64,000 nt of DNA, from positions 1 to 64,000 of the forward strand of contig CAYGTI010000014.1 in assembly GCA_964352785.1 (NCBI GenBank), in the 5' to 3' direction. The translations under genes were made by a program, and so were the position numbers. The notes under the pieces were generated by a model. The model did not search any database, was not told where the DNA came from, and was given only the letters and a program-made list of their open reading frames with translations. Of this stretch, positions 54,367-63,045 are shown in pieces (the stretch's first letter is position 1; each line of letters opens with the position of its first letter). This DNA comes from JACOMS01 sp964352785. GTDB taxonomy: Bacteria; Pseudomonadota; Alphaproteobacteria; Caulobacterales; Maricaulaceae.

Positions 54367-54746
54367 GCCCCAAACGCCTTGCGCGCCATAATAAGCCCCA
54401 ACATCAGCGCCCCGATCGAGAGTATGACCGATCCGCCAACATACCCCGCCATAGCAGCATACGCCTTACGCTCATACATTAGCACAACCTCAAGTGAAAA
54501 CGCTGAAAAAGTTGTAAATCCGCCCAGCAGACCAACACCCAAAAAGAGCCGTAAGTTTTCGCCGCCTGAGACCTTATAGCTCATCCATCCCGCCAAAAGG
54601 CCCATCAAAAATCCGCCCAAAATATTCACTGCAAATGTGCCATATGGGAAACCTGTTCCCCATAGGCTTTTGCCAGTCTCGCCCAGAAAGTGCCGGGCCG
54701 AGGCCCCCAGAGCCCCGCCAAGGGCCACATAAAAAAATCCACTCAT
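54363..54746 (-). CDS. crcB: Fluoride channel CrcB/Fluc
   Basis: 127 residues, four membrane helices. GGALGASARHFLG, FAVNILGGFLMGLL and the Phe-rich GLLGGFTTFSAFSLE are the Fluc signature blocks that line the fluoride pore of the dual-topology dimer. First gene of a four-gene chain. No fluoride riboswitch was seen in the 90 bases upstream. Confidence 0.94.
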   Translation of the reverse strand: MSGFFYVALGGALGASARHFLGETGKSLWGTGFPYGTFAVNILGGFLMGLLAGWMSYKVSGGENLRLFLGVGLLGGFTTFSAFSLEVVLMYERKAYAAMAGYVGGSVILSIGALMLGLIMARKAFGA

Positions 54747-54879
54747 GCGCGCCGTTTACGACGCGCAGGGGAAAGCGGCAAGTCCAGTCTTGGTTCTAGT
54801 GAAGATTTAAGGCCATCGTTCAAACTTTCTTCGAATGGCCGCTTGTGTTAGGCTCGCCAAAAAGTCACAAGATAAAAAT

Positions 54880-55815
54880 ATGCGATACTCACTCCTCATT
54901 GGTCTTACACTTGTCTGCGCGCCGCTTGCAGGATGCGAAAACGAAGTCATCCCCCCGGTCAGCACTTGCTCGCCTGATGGGTATACGGAAAGCTCACTTT
55001 TAGAACTTCGCGAAAACAAGTTTGGCGTGCAAGATGACGCCGCGCGGCAAACGCTGGCCTTAAATTTGATCCAATGCCTCTCCGACCCCAATCCGCAGAT
55101 CCGGGATGGCGTCGCCTATGAGGCTTTGGCAACTTGGATGCGGGGCACACAGCTTAACGCCGAAACCATACGCACATTGAAACAAACGCTTTTAGAGATT
55201 GTTAATGATGGCAAGATCAAGGGCGTCAAAGATTCAAGCGGGTTCGCGCGGCCTTTCGCAGCGCTTATTTTAGCAGAGATCGCGCGCGTTGACCGCACGA
55301 CGCCGTTTATGAGCAATTATGACCGCACAGCTTTCGTCGCAGCCAGCGCGGATTATATGAAAAGCATCAAGGATTATCGCGGCTATAATAATAAAGACGG
55401 CTGGCGACATAATGTAGCCCACGGCGCGGATTGGCTGATGCAGTTGAGCTTGAACGAGCAGCTTACCAAAGCTGACTTTATTCAGATAAGAGACGCGGTG
55501 CAGTCGCAGATTCGCGCCGATAAAAAACACGCCTATATTCACGGCGAGTCCGCACGGCTTGCCCGACCTATTTTATTTTTGGCGCGGCGCGGCGCATTCT
55601 CCCAAGATGAGTGGACAGCATGGATTGAAGATATTTCAGCCCCTACCCCCATGAGCAGTTGGAGCGCCGCCTTTAGATCAGAATCAGGTCTGGCGCAGCG
55701 TCATAACCTGAAACAATTTTTAAATGCGCTATATTTGAACGCCTCACTGAGCCAAAATGACGGCACGCGGCAATTACTGCCCGGCACGATTGAGGCGCTA
55801 CAGACCCTTCCGTAG
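54880..55815 (+). CDS. DUF2785 family lipoprotein
   Basis: 311 residues. Lipoprotein signal ending APLAGC (Cys at about residue 19), then a helical domain with the DUF2785-like block DYRGYNNKDGWRHNVAHGAD, where the WRHN-AHGAD motif and LARPILFLARRG later are characteristic. Function of the family is unknown. The ATG at 54880 is preferred over the in-frame start at 54835 because it places the lipobox correctly. Divergent from crcB; ends one base before the convergent DHH phosphoesterase stop. Confidence 0.8.
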   Translation: MRYSLLIGLTLVCAPLAGCENEVIPPVSTCSPDGYTESSLLELRENKFGVQDDAARQTLALNLIQCLSDPNPQIRDGVAYEALATWMRGTQLNAETIRTLKQTLLEIVNDGKIKGVKDSSGFARPFAALILAEIARVDRTTPFMSNYDRTAFVAASADYMKSIKDYRGYNNKDGWRHNVAHGADWLMQLSLNEQLTKADFIQIRDAVQSQIRADKKHAYIHGESARLARPILFLARRGAFSQDEWTAWIEDISAPTPMSSWSAAFRSESGLAQRHNLKQFLNALYLNASLSQNDGTRQLLPGTIEALQTLP

Positions 55816-55816
55816 G

Positions 55817-56770
55817 TTAGGCCATAAATGCCTGCTGAAATAGATCGACAAACCGGTCAATATCCACCTCCGGTAAGTGATTGATCCCTGCGGCTGCGCT
55901 ACGCCCACCGCCAGTCTCAAACTGCAAACATAATGTGTCCGCCCCTGTGCGGCGCTTGAGCGGTGCGCGGACGCTCACGACAAAGCCGCCGTCTTTATGT
56001 GTCAGCACAGCATGTGCGCGATCTGGGAAATTTTGTGCTATCTGGTTGCCATATACTCCTGAGACGCGGCGCGAACTGGCCGTGTCCGCCAGCTCTATGA
56101 CTAGTCCGGTTTCGGTTTCAGAAATTACTCTGCCGGCTTTTGCTGCCTTCATATCTTCGCGGTAACCCGTATTGAGTTTTTCGAATGTTTGTGCGCCGCC
56201 ATCCAAAAATTCCATTGGTGTTTCAAATAACAGAAACTCTTTGTACAGATTCGCCGGATGAAAATGCAAGTCTTCCACGGACGCCCCGTAACCATTATAA
56301 TTAATCAATATACCGAGCTGCTCAAGCTGCACTAACGGCAGACCCAAACCCTGAGCTTTGCGTTTCGCAAGCGCAGGAAAATTATCGCCAAACGCAGCGG
56401 TCACAGCCCACGCCCGATAAGCGCCAGACAGATGCGCGTCAATCAGCATGGCCGTGCACATTTCAGACGATGTATCAATCAAAGCAGTTAAATTTTCATG
56501 CTCTGGAATATCACCGGGATTATGATGGTCGGCGTAAAATATCTGCGCGCCCACCTCAAGCAAGCCGAGCAGCGCGCCGCCATTATTGCGCATAGAGATA
56601 TCCAGCACAGTGATGCGATCATTCTTACTCGCATCGACATGTTTGAGCAAATCAATATCCCGCTTACGTCCCGTAACAAGTTTTGCCTCTGGGCGCGGGT
56701 CTGCGAGGCGAAGCTGCACAAGCGACAGAATGCCATCCGCATCCCCGTTAAAGACATCGTAATCCGCCAT
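55817..56770 (-). CDS. DHH family phosphoesterase linked to sulfate activation
   Basis: 317 residues. Motifs of the DHH superfamily are present: FNGDADGI (Asp10, Asp12), DISMRNN (Asp57), DHH at 81-83 in YADHHNPG, and a C-terminal GGGRSAAAGI typical of the DHHA1 substrate domain. DHH enzymes split phosphodiesters or phosphomonoesters with Mn; NrnA types also remove the 3' phosphate of pAp. Its start overlaps the cysNC stop (TAATG), so it is translated with the PAPS-producing enzymes. I infer a pAp phosphatase role replacing CysQ. Confidence 0.83.
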   Translation of the reverse strand: MADYDVFNGDADGILSLVQLRLADPRPEAKLVTGRKRDIDLLKHVDASKNDRITVLDISMRNNGGALLGLLEVGAQIFYADHHNPGDIPEHENLTALIDTSSEMCTAMLIDAHLSGAYRAWAVTAAFGDNFPALAKRKAQGLGLPLVQLEQLGILINYNGYGASVEDLHFHPANLYKEFLLFETPMEFLDGGAQTFEKLNTGYREDMKAAKAGRVISETETGLVIELADTASSRRVSGVYGNQIAQNFPDRAHAVLTHKDGGFVVSVRAPLKRRTGADTLCLQFETGGGRSAAAGINHLPEVDIDRFVDLFQQAFMA

Positions 56771-58683
56771 TACGCTTCATACCCCGCCAGAAAGCCATTG
56801 TCCTGTAGATAAGACACAATCATCTCCGCCGCTTTTTCAGCACTCATATCAACGGTATTGACCTCTATTTCCGGGTTTTCAGGCGCTTGATATTCGCTAT
56901 CTATGCCCGTGAAGTTTTTAATCTCGCCCCTGCGCGCTTTGGCATAAAGCCCTTTGACGTCGCGTTTTTCGGCTACGTCCAAAGGTGTATTCACATAAAT
57001 TTCGACGAACTCTTCGCTGCCCAAAAGTTCGCGCGCCATTTGTCTCTCGGCTCTGTAGGGAGAAATAAATGACGCCATCGTAATAAGCCCTGCATCAACC
57101 ATCAACCTTGCGACCTCGCCGATGCGCCGAATGTTTTCAACGCGGTCAGCCTTGGTAAAACCAAGATCACGGTTCAGACCATGACGTACATTATCTCCGT
57201 CCAGCGTGTAAGTATGCCGACCAAGGTCGAGAAGTTTTTTCTCAACCAAGTTGGCGATGGTCGATTTGCCCGAGCCCGAGAGGCCGGTAAACCATAGCAG
57301 GGCAGGCTTTTGATTTTTCTGAACTGAGCGCGCCGCTTTGTTAACATCCAAATCCTGCCAGACAACGTTACGGGCGCGCCGTAAAGCAAAATCAAGCATG
57401 CCTACACCGACAGTCGCATTTGTTTGGCGGTCAATCAGAATAAAGCTGCCAGTGTTTCGGTTATCCCTGTAAGCATCAAAGGCAATGGGCGCTGATAAAG
57501 ACAGCGTGCAGACACCGACTTCATTAAGCGTCAACGTCTTGGCTGCCTCTTCGGAAAAGTCATTAATATTGACACGGTACTTAAGGGTGCTGACACTGGC
57601 CGGAACGGTTTTATTGGACGTTTTTAAAAGATAATGCCGGCCAGGATAAAGCTCTTTTTCAGCCATCCACAAAATATGAGCTTGAAACTGATCTGCTTGC
57701 TCGGCGGGGCTATCGGCCGCGCAGATAATATCCCCGCGTGATATATCAATCTCGTCCTTGAGCTTGAGCGTGACGGCCATGTCTTGACGGGCTGATTTTA
57801 AATCACCGCCGTGGGTAACGATGGACTTTATAGTCGAACGTTTGCCCGAAGGAATGACGATAATGGGATCGCCAACCTTTATATGGCCCGAGGCGACAGT
57901 GCCGGAAAACCCTCGAAAGTCGAGATTGGGCCGATTGACCCACTGTACAGGCATACGAAAAGGTGCGTCTGCTGCGTTTCGCTCAACGTCGACCGTTTCT
58001 AAATATTCGAGTAATACTGGACCTCGGTACCACGGCGAGCGCGTGGACGCGGTTGTCACATTATCACCCTCCAAAGCGGACATTGGAATACACATAATAT
58101 CGGTAAAGTTTAGATCTGCCGCAAAGCTTCGAAAGTCAACTTCGATGTCGTTATATATGGACTGGTCAAAGCCGTTAATATCCATTTTGTTGATGGCAAC
58201 AACGACACGACGAATACCCAAGAGCGAAGCAATATAGGCATGACGGCGCGTTTGAACTTGCACACCGTACCGCGCATCAATCAGCAATATGGCAACGTCC
58301 GCCGTAGACGCGCCGGTTGCCATATTTCGCGTATATTGCACATGGCCAGGCGTATCCGCCACGATGAACTTACGCTTATCCGTTGAGAAAAACCTATAAG
58401 CCACATCAATGGTGATACCCTGTTCGCGTTCCGCCGCGAGGCCGTCGACAAGCAAGGCAAGGTCAATTTTTTCGCCCTGCGTACCAGACTTTTTACTGTC
58501 TTTCTCAATGCTCGCCAGTTGATCTTCATAGATCAGTTTCGAATCGTACAACAGACGCCCGATTAAGGTCGACTTGCCGTCATCAACCGATCCACACGTT
58601 ATAAACCTTAGAAAAGATTTCTGCTCTTGTGCGTTCAAGTAAGCCAAAATATCCGTGTCGATCAAATCATCATGATGGGACAT
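56770..58683 (-). CDS. cysNC: Bifunctional sulfate adenylyltransferase subunit 1 / APS kinase CysNC
   Basis: 637 residues. The N-terminal part is an EF-Tu-like GTPase (CGSVDDGKSTLIGRLL near 31-46, DTPGHVQYTRNM) that drives APS formation with CysD. The C-terminal part is APS kinase, with P-loop GLSGSGKST (467-475), which makes PAPS. The fusion is common in proteobacteria. Coupled to cysD upstream and to the DHH gene downstream by overlapping TAATG codons. Confidence 0.96.
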   Translation of the reverse strand: MSHHDDLIDTDILAYLNAQEQKSFLRFITCGSVDDGKSTLIGRLLYDSKLIYEDQLASIEKDSKKSGTQGEKIDLALLVDGLAAEREQGITIDVAYRFFSTDKRKFIVADTPGHVQYTRNMATGASTADVAILLIDARYGVQVQTRRHAYIASLLGIRRVVVAINKMDINGFDQSIYNDIEVDFRSFAADLNFTDIMCIPMSALEGDNVTTASTRSPWYRGPVLLEYLETVDVERNAADAPFRMPVQWVNRPNLDFRGFSGTVASGHIKVGDPIIVIPSGKRSTIKSIVTHGGDLKSARQDMAVTLKLKDEIDISRGDIICAADSPAEQADQFQAHILWMAEKELYPGRHYLLKTSNKTVPASVSTLKYRVNINDFSEEAAKTLTLNEVGVCTLSLSAPIAFDAYRDNRNTGSFILIDRQTNATVGVGMLDFALRRARNVVWQDLDVNKAARSVQKNQKPALLWFTGLSGSGKSTIANLVEKKLLDLGRHTYTLDGDNVRHGLNRDLGFTKADRVENIRRIGEVARLMVDAGLITMASFISPYRAERQMARELLGSEEFVEIYVNTPLDVAEKRDVKGLYAKARRGEIKNFTGIDSEYQAPENPEIEVNTVDMSAEKAAEMIVSYLQDNGFLAGYEA

Positions 58684-59783
58684 TAAAAATACCCCTCTTG
58701 TTTCTTCTGCTCCATGGAGGCGCCCGCGTCCGAGTCGATGACGCGGCCTTGGCGCTCTGATGTCGTTGTCAGTAGCATCTCTTGAATCACTTCCGGCAGC
58801 GTGTCCGCCTTGCTCTCTACCGCGCCTGTCAGAGGGTAACAGCCTAACGTTCTAAAACGCACCATTTTTTCTTCAACTTTATCGTCTGGCTCAATAGGCA
58901 TACGGTCGTCATCAACCATAATCAACACGCCGTTTTTTTCGACAACAGGCCGTTTTTTGGCGAGGTAAAGATCAGGAATTTGAATATTTTCTCTATAAAT
59001 ATACTGCCAGATATCCAGTTCCGTCCAATTGGAGAGCGGAAAGACTCGCATGGATTCGCCTTTATGAACTCGCGTATTATAAATATACCAAAGCTCGGGT
59101 CGTTGATTCTTGGCGTCCCATCTGTGTTTTTCCGTCCGAAACGAAAAAATGCGCTCTTTGGCCCGTGATTTTTCCTCGTCCCGGCGCGCCCCGCCAAAAG
59201 CCGCGTCAAATTTATATTTATCTAGCGCCTGTTTCAGCGCTTGTGTTTTCATAATATCGGTATGCACAACTGAACCATGGGTAAAAGGCCCCACATTGTC
59301 TGCAATTCCGTCTTGATTGGAATGCACAATCAACTCCATGCCGACCTCTTTTGCGCGGCGATCACGAAAAGCGATCATTTCCTTGAACTTCCATGTTGTA
59401 TCGACGTGCATTAGTGGAAAAGGCGGACGCGACGGATAAAATGCCTTTTCTGCCAAATGCAACATCACGGAACTGTCCTTACCAACCGAATACAGCATAA
59501 CCGGATTTTCGCATTCAGCAGCAACTTCGCGGATGATATGGATAGCTTCAGCTTCGAGTCGATCCAAGTGCGAGAAATCATCTCCTCGTCCTATATCGGC
59601 CTCAAGCGCGTCCAGTTTTGCTACGGCGTTCTCCAAAGTCTTGAGCGTGCACTGCCCACCCTCTTTGAGGCGCGCGAGCCCCTTTCCGTCATTGAGAAGC
59701 TTGCGGGAAATCGTCGACAGGCTTTGTCCACTAATACGGGCAAAATTTTCGGCTCTATCAATAAAATCGCTCATCTGCGTCAT
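58683..59783 (-). CDS. cysD: Sulfate adenylyltransferase subunit 2 (CysD) with N-terminal helix-turn-helix-like extension
   Basis: 366 residues from ATG 59783 (ATG 59774 also possible; no clear ribosome binding site). From about residue 70 it is normal CysD, with DRLEAEAIHIIREVAAEC, the PP-loop LYSVGKDSSVMLHLA, and GARRDEEKSRAKER. The first ~65 residues are extra: AENFARISGQSLSTISRKLL and a helical block after it look like the small Cro-type DNA-binding domain. The frame is continuous; no in-frame Met separates the parts, although a TTG near 59577 could start a short form. An inverted repeat lies just upstream. Confidence 0.92.
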   Translation of the reverse strand: MTQMSDFIDRAENFARISGQSLSTISRKLLNDGKGLARLKEGGQCTLKTLENAVAKLDALEADIGRGDDFSHLDRLEAEAIHIIREVAAECENPVMLYSVGKDSSVMLHLAEKAFYPSRPPFPLMHVDTTWKFKEMIAFRDRRAKEVGMELIVHSNQDGIADNVGPFTHGSVVHTDIMKTQALKQALDKYKFDAAFGGARRDEEKSRAKERIFSFRTEKHRWDAKNQRPELWYIYNTRVHKGESMRVFPLSNWTELDIWQYIYRENIQIPDLYLAKKRPVVEKNGVLIMVDDDRMPIEPDDKVEEKMVRFRTLGCYPLTGAVESKADTLPEVIQEMLLTTTSERQGRVIDSDAGASMEQKKQEGYF

Positions 59784-59806
59784 ATGCAATTGGGGTTTAT
59801 CCCACC

Positions 59807-59847
59807 TTTGTAAAAATATATCGCCTATATATCGTAATTTTTACAAA
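59807..59847. promoter_or_regulatory. Candidate operator of the cysD operon
   Basis: TTTGTAAAAAT (59807-59817) and ATTTTTACAAA (59837-59847) form a perfect 11-bp inverted repeat; between and beside them TATATCG occurs twice, 11 bases apart (59817-59823 and 59828-59834). It ends 24 bases from the cysD ATG, in promoter position. Binding by the HTH-like extension of CysD is proposed, not shown. Confidence 0.5.
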
Positions 59848-60011
59848 ATTAAAGAGGGGTTTCATGTTTTTATGGGATAATTCCCACGAAAATAAAACGG
59901 CTTGCCGCGCGCGATCACAATAAGCGTCAGTTTCTGACATTCAGCCTATTTCGCCTTGGCACTTACTTAGCCTACCCGTATGACTAAACTCAGAGCAAAG
60001 AGGATAAATCC

Positions 60012-61136
60012 ATGGGACTTGAGTTCATTGACTTACAGGCACAACGCGCCCGGCTGAAAACCGAAATCGATGACGGCATTCAAACCGTTCTGGAGCACGG
60101 CCGCTTTGTTATGGGTCCTGAGGTTCTGGAATTTGAAAGTCAGTTAGCAGAGTTTGGCGAGGCCAAACATGCCCTTGGCTGTGCAAACGGGACAGATGCG
60201 TTGATACTTCCCATGCTAGCGTGGGGCATCGGCCCCGGCGACGCCGTTTTCTGCCCGTCATTTACATATTGCGCGACCGCTGAAATTATTGCCCATGTCG
60301 GAGCCACGCCCGTCTTTGTCGATATGGACCGCGAAACCTATAATATGGACGCGAGCAGCCTTAAAAAAGCGATTGAAGAAATTAAAGCCCAAGGCGAGCT
60401 CACGCCGCGCGCTGTGATTGTCGTCGACCTTTTTGGGCAATCTGCTGACTATGACGCCATTGCGCCAATTGTGCGCGACGCCGGGTTGAAGCTTGTGGCC
60501 GACTCGGCGCAAGGGTTTGGAACGACGCTAAACGGCCAGCAGCCGATTAATTGGGCCGATATCACAACCACAAGCTTTTTCCCCGCAAAACCGCTGGGCT
60601 GTTACGGCGATGGCGGTGCCATTTTAACACAGAATGACGAGCTAAGAGACGTGATCGATTCTTTGCGCATACACGGCAAAGGTATCGATAAATATGATAA
60701 TATCCGTGTTGGGATTAACTCACGGCTTGATACATTACAGGCCGCCATTCTCTTGCCAAAGCTTTCGATATTTGCGGATGAGATCAAGGCGCGAAATGTT
60801 ATAGCGCAGCGTTATATTGACGGTCTGCGCCCTTACGCATTGCGAGTCCCCAAAGTTATGGACGGCGCTGTATCAACATGGGCGCAGTTTACCATCGAAG
60901 TACCCGATTTTACAGCTTTTGCTGCAGCGTTGGCCTCGAAAGACATCCCGACCGCACGTTATTACCCCAAGCCGATCCATGTTCAAACCGCTTACGCGCA
61001 CTTCCCTGTTCAAGGCAACGGCTTAACCAACACGATGGATTGCTGCGATAAAATCATCAGCCTGCCGATGCATGCTTACCTTGATGAGAATACTCAGGAT
61101 ATGATCATTGAAACGGCCATCGCAGCGCTGAAATAG
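60012..61136 (+). CDS. DegT/DnrJ/EryC1/StrS family aminotransferase
   Basis: 374 residues. PLP-dependent sugar aminotransferase fold: FIDLQAQRARLKTEIDDGI at the N terminus, ALGCANGTDALILPML, the PLP Lys in TSFFPAKPLGCYGDGGA near residue 197, and INSRLDTLQAAILLPKL. Such enzymes install an amino group on a nucleotide sugar for surface polysaccharide or an antibiotic. No other nucleotide-sugar genes are adjacent. ATG 60012 has AGAGG upstream. Confidence 0.93.
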   Translation: MGLEFIDLQAQRARLKTEIDDGIQTVLEHGRFVMGPEVLEFESQLAEFGEAKHALGCANGTDALILPMLAWGIGPGDAVFCPSFTYCATAEIIAHVGATPVFVDMDRETYNMDASSLKKAIEEIKAQGELTPRAVIVVDLFGQSADYDAIAPIVRDAGLKLVADSAQGFGTTLNGQQPINWADITTTSFFPAKPLGCYGDGGAILTQNDELRDVIDSLRIHGKGIDKYDNIRVGINSRLDTLQAAILLPKLSIFADEIKARNVIAQRYIDGLRPYALRVPKVMDGAVSTWAQFTIEVPDFTAFAAALASKDIPTARYYPKPIHVQTAYAHFPVQGNGLTNTMDCCDKIISLPMHAYLDENTQDMIIETAIAALK

Positions 61137-61207
61137 ATGGTCTGAAAACTCTTGCCGATTGGGGCTCCAGCGCCTAGACCCCGTCTTGAAAACCATAGAG
61201 ACATGTC

Positions 61208-62689
61208 ATGGCCAAGAAAGAAAAACAATTTCGCCCCAAAGCACGACGCCCGCGCGGATTTGAAGATAAACCGGCTGCGCTATTACGCGCAGAGCGCCAG
61301 CTTATAGAGGCTGCATTTTCTGTGTATGATATACACGGTTTTGAACCCCTTGAAACCCCCGTGTTTGAGTATGCCGATGTGCTAGGTAAATTCCTGCCGG
61401 ACGATGACCGCCCCAACACAGGTGTGTTTGCGCTGCAAGACGATGACGAACAGTGGTTGTCACTCAGGTATGATTTGACCGCGCCGCTGGCGCGCTACGT
61501 CGCCGAAAACTATGACGGCCTCGCCAAACCGTATCGCCGTTACCAAGCCGGCAGCGTGTTTCGAAACGAAAAACCAGGTCCTGGGCGCTTCCGCGAATTC
61601 GTGCAGTGCGACGCGGACAGCGTCGGCGCAGCGGGCTCTGCGGCGGATGCTGAAATGATCATCATGGCCGCGTCTGTAATGCGGGCAGCGGGCCTCAAAG
61701 ACGGGCAATATGCAGTACGCGTAAACAACCGCAAATTACTCGACGGTATTCTGGAAAGCTCCGGCGTGCCCAATACAGAGGCTGGCGGCATCCAGCGCCT
61801 GACCGTTTTGCGCGCCATTGACAAACTTGACCGTCTGGGCGCGGACGGCGTGGAAGCCTTGCTAGGCGAAGGCCGCGAAGATAACAGCGGAGCTTATACC
61901 GAAGGTGCAGGTCTTGCCCCATCTGCGATCAAAACTGTTCTAGGGTTCACCACCGCAAGCCACGATGACAGGGGCGAGACCATCCGGGCGCTTGAAAAAC
62001 TTGTTGGCACGTCCGAACGCGGACTGGCCGGCTGCGCAGAGCTCGCGCAGATTGACACTCTTCTAACAGCCACAGGCTTTGGCCCGGATCGCGTGATCTT
62101 TGACACCTCTATCGTTCGCGGCCTTGGCTATTATACAGGCCCGGTGTTTGAAGCGGAGCTTTTAGCCGATATCAAAGACCGCAAGGGCCGCCCGGTGCGC
62201 ATTGGCTCCATCGGCGGCGGCGGACGATATGATGATCTTGTATCTCGGTTCAGAGGACAAGCCGTCCCCGCGACGGGTTTCAGCTTTGGCGTCTCGCGCT
62301 TTCTCTCAGCCTTGGAGCGTATGAACGCGCTGGATAAGTCTGTGCGACCGCCCGTCTTTATTGCTGCTTTTGATCGCGCCTTGATGGGGGACTACTTCAA
62401 TATGGCAGCGGAACTTCGCGCAAGCGGTATCCGCGCGGAGGTTTTTGTTGGATCAGGAAATGTCACAAAACAGATGAAATATGCAGATCGCCGCGGGGCA
62501 CAAGTTGCAATCCTGATGGGCGAGGACGAAAAGTCAAATGGGGAAATCACTCTCAAAAACCTCTTGCTAGGCGCAGAAATGTCAAAAGCCATTGAGTCCA
62601 ATGAAGAGTGGAAAGCAGCGCGTCCTGCGCAAATAACCATTCCAAAAGCAGAACTCGTGAGCGCCGTCAAAGATATGCTGGCAGATTAA
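61208..62689 (+). CDS. hisS: Histidyl-tRNA synthetase
   Basis: 493 residues. Class II synthetase charging tRNA-His. FRPKARRPRGFEDKPAALLRAER starts the catalytic domain; SLRYDLTAPLARYVAEN, YRRYQAGSVFRNEKPGPGRFREFVQCDAD (motif 2) and RGLGYYTGPVFEAEL (HisA motif) follow. The C-terminal anticodon-binding domain is complete. The 72 bases before it hold no feature I recognise. Confidence 0.96.
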   Translation: MAKKEKQFRPKARRPRGFEDKPAALLRAERQLIEAAFSVYDIHGFEPLETPVFEYADVLGKFLPDDDRPNTGVFALQDDDEQWLSLRYDLTAPLARYVAENYDGLAKPYRRYQAGSVFRNEKPGPGRFREFVQCDADSVGAAGSAADAEMIIMAASVMRAAGLKDGQYAVRVNNRKLLDGILESSGVPNTEAGGIQRLTVLRAIDKLDRLGADGVEALLGEGREDNSGAYTEGAGLAPSAIKTVLGFTTASHDDRGETIRALEKLVGTSERGLAGCAELAQIDTLLTATGFGPDRVIFDTSIVRGLGYYTGPVFEAELLADIKDRKGRPVRIGSIGGGGRYDDLVSRFRGQAVPATGFSFGVSRFLSALERMNALDKSVRPPVFIAAFDRALMGDYFNMAAELRASGIRAEVFVGSGNVTKQMKYADRRGAQVAILMGEDEKSNGEITLKNLLLGAEMSKAIESNEEWKAARPAQITIPKAELVSAVKDMLAD

Positions 62690-62710
62690 CCCTTCTAACA
62701 GGTGAGAATT

Positions 62711-62789
62711 TTCGCTGCATTTTATGTAATCTGGCACCGCCGCGTCAGGGCTGGGGGCAATACATGCGGCGGTGCCAGTACATTGCGGA
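62711..62789. repeat. Long structured hairpin in the hisS-peptidase gap
   Basis: CTGGCACCGCCGC (62731-62743) pairs perfectly with GCGGCGGTGCCAG (62766-62778) around a 22-base loop; ATGTA/TACAT and TTCGC/GCGGA extend the stem outward with small bulges. About 79 bases in all. No T-run follows, so it is not an ordinary terminator. It could be a palindromic dispersed repeat or a structured RNA. Confidence 0.55.
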
Positions 62790-62910
62790 GTTTAAGGCGT
62801 TAGCCGAGTTTGAGGGTTGGCGCACCTTCCGCAGTATCTCTATATAAACGGATTAAAAATGACCGTTTACCTACAAACGTGTGACATTTGTGTAATATGT
62901 CAAAAAGAAA

Positions 62911-62927
62911 CCCCGTCAAAGACGGGG
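62911..62927. terminator. Bidirectional terminator between hisS and the M24 peptidase gene
   Basis: CCCCGTC AAA GACGGGG is a perfect 7-bp stem with a three-base loop. On the minus strand it is followed by TTTCTTTTT, an excellent intrinsic terminator for the peptidase gene; on the plus strand CAGTTTT follows. It lies in the 356-base gap between convergent genes. Confidence 0.85.
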
Positions 62928-63045
62928 CAGTTTTAAAGAGAGAAATAACTCACCAATTGACAAGCTAACATGTGCTTAAACTGTTTTTCCTGAATAAAGC
63001 TTGAACAGCTTTTTATCATTGCAAACGGCTTCGATAGGACGAAAC

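Noticed and set aside
62608..62847. 79-residue plus-strand frame overlapping the end of hisS
   Set aside because: Its first third is inside hisS in another frame and the rest is the hairpin region; no ribosome binding site or family pattern.
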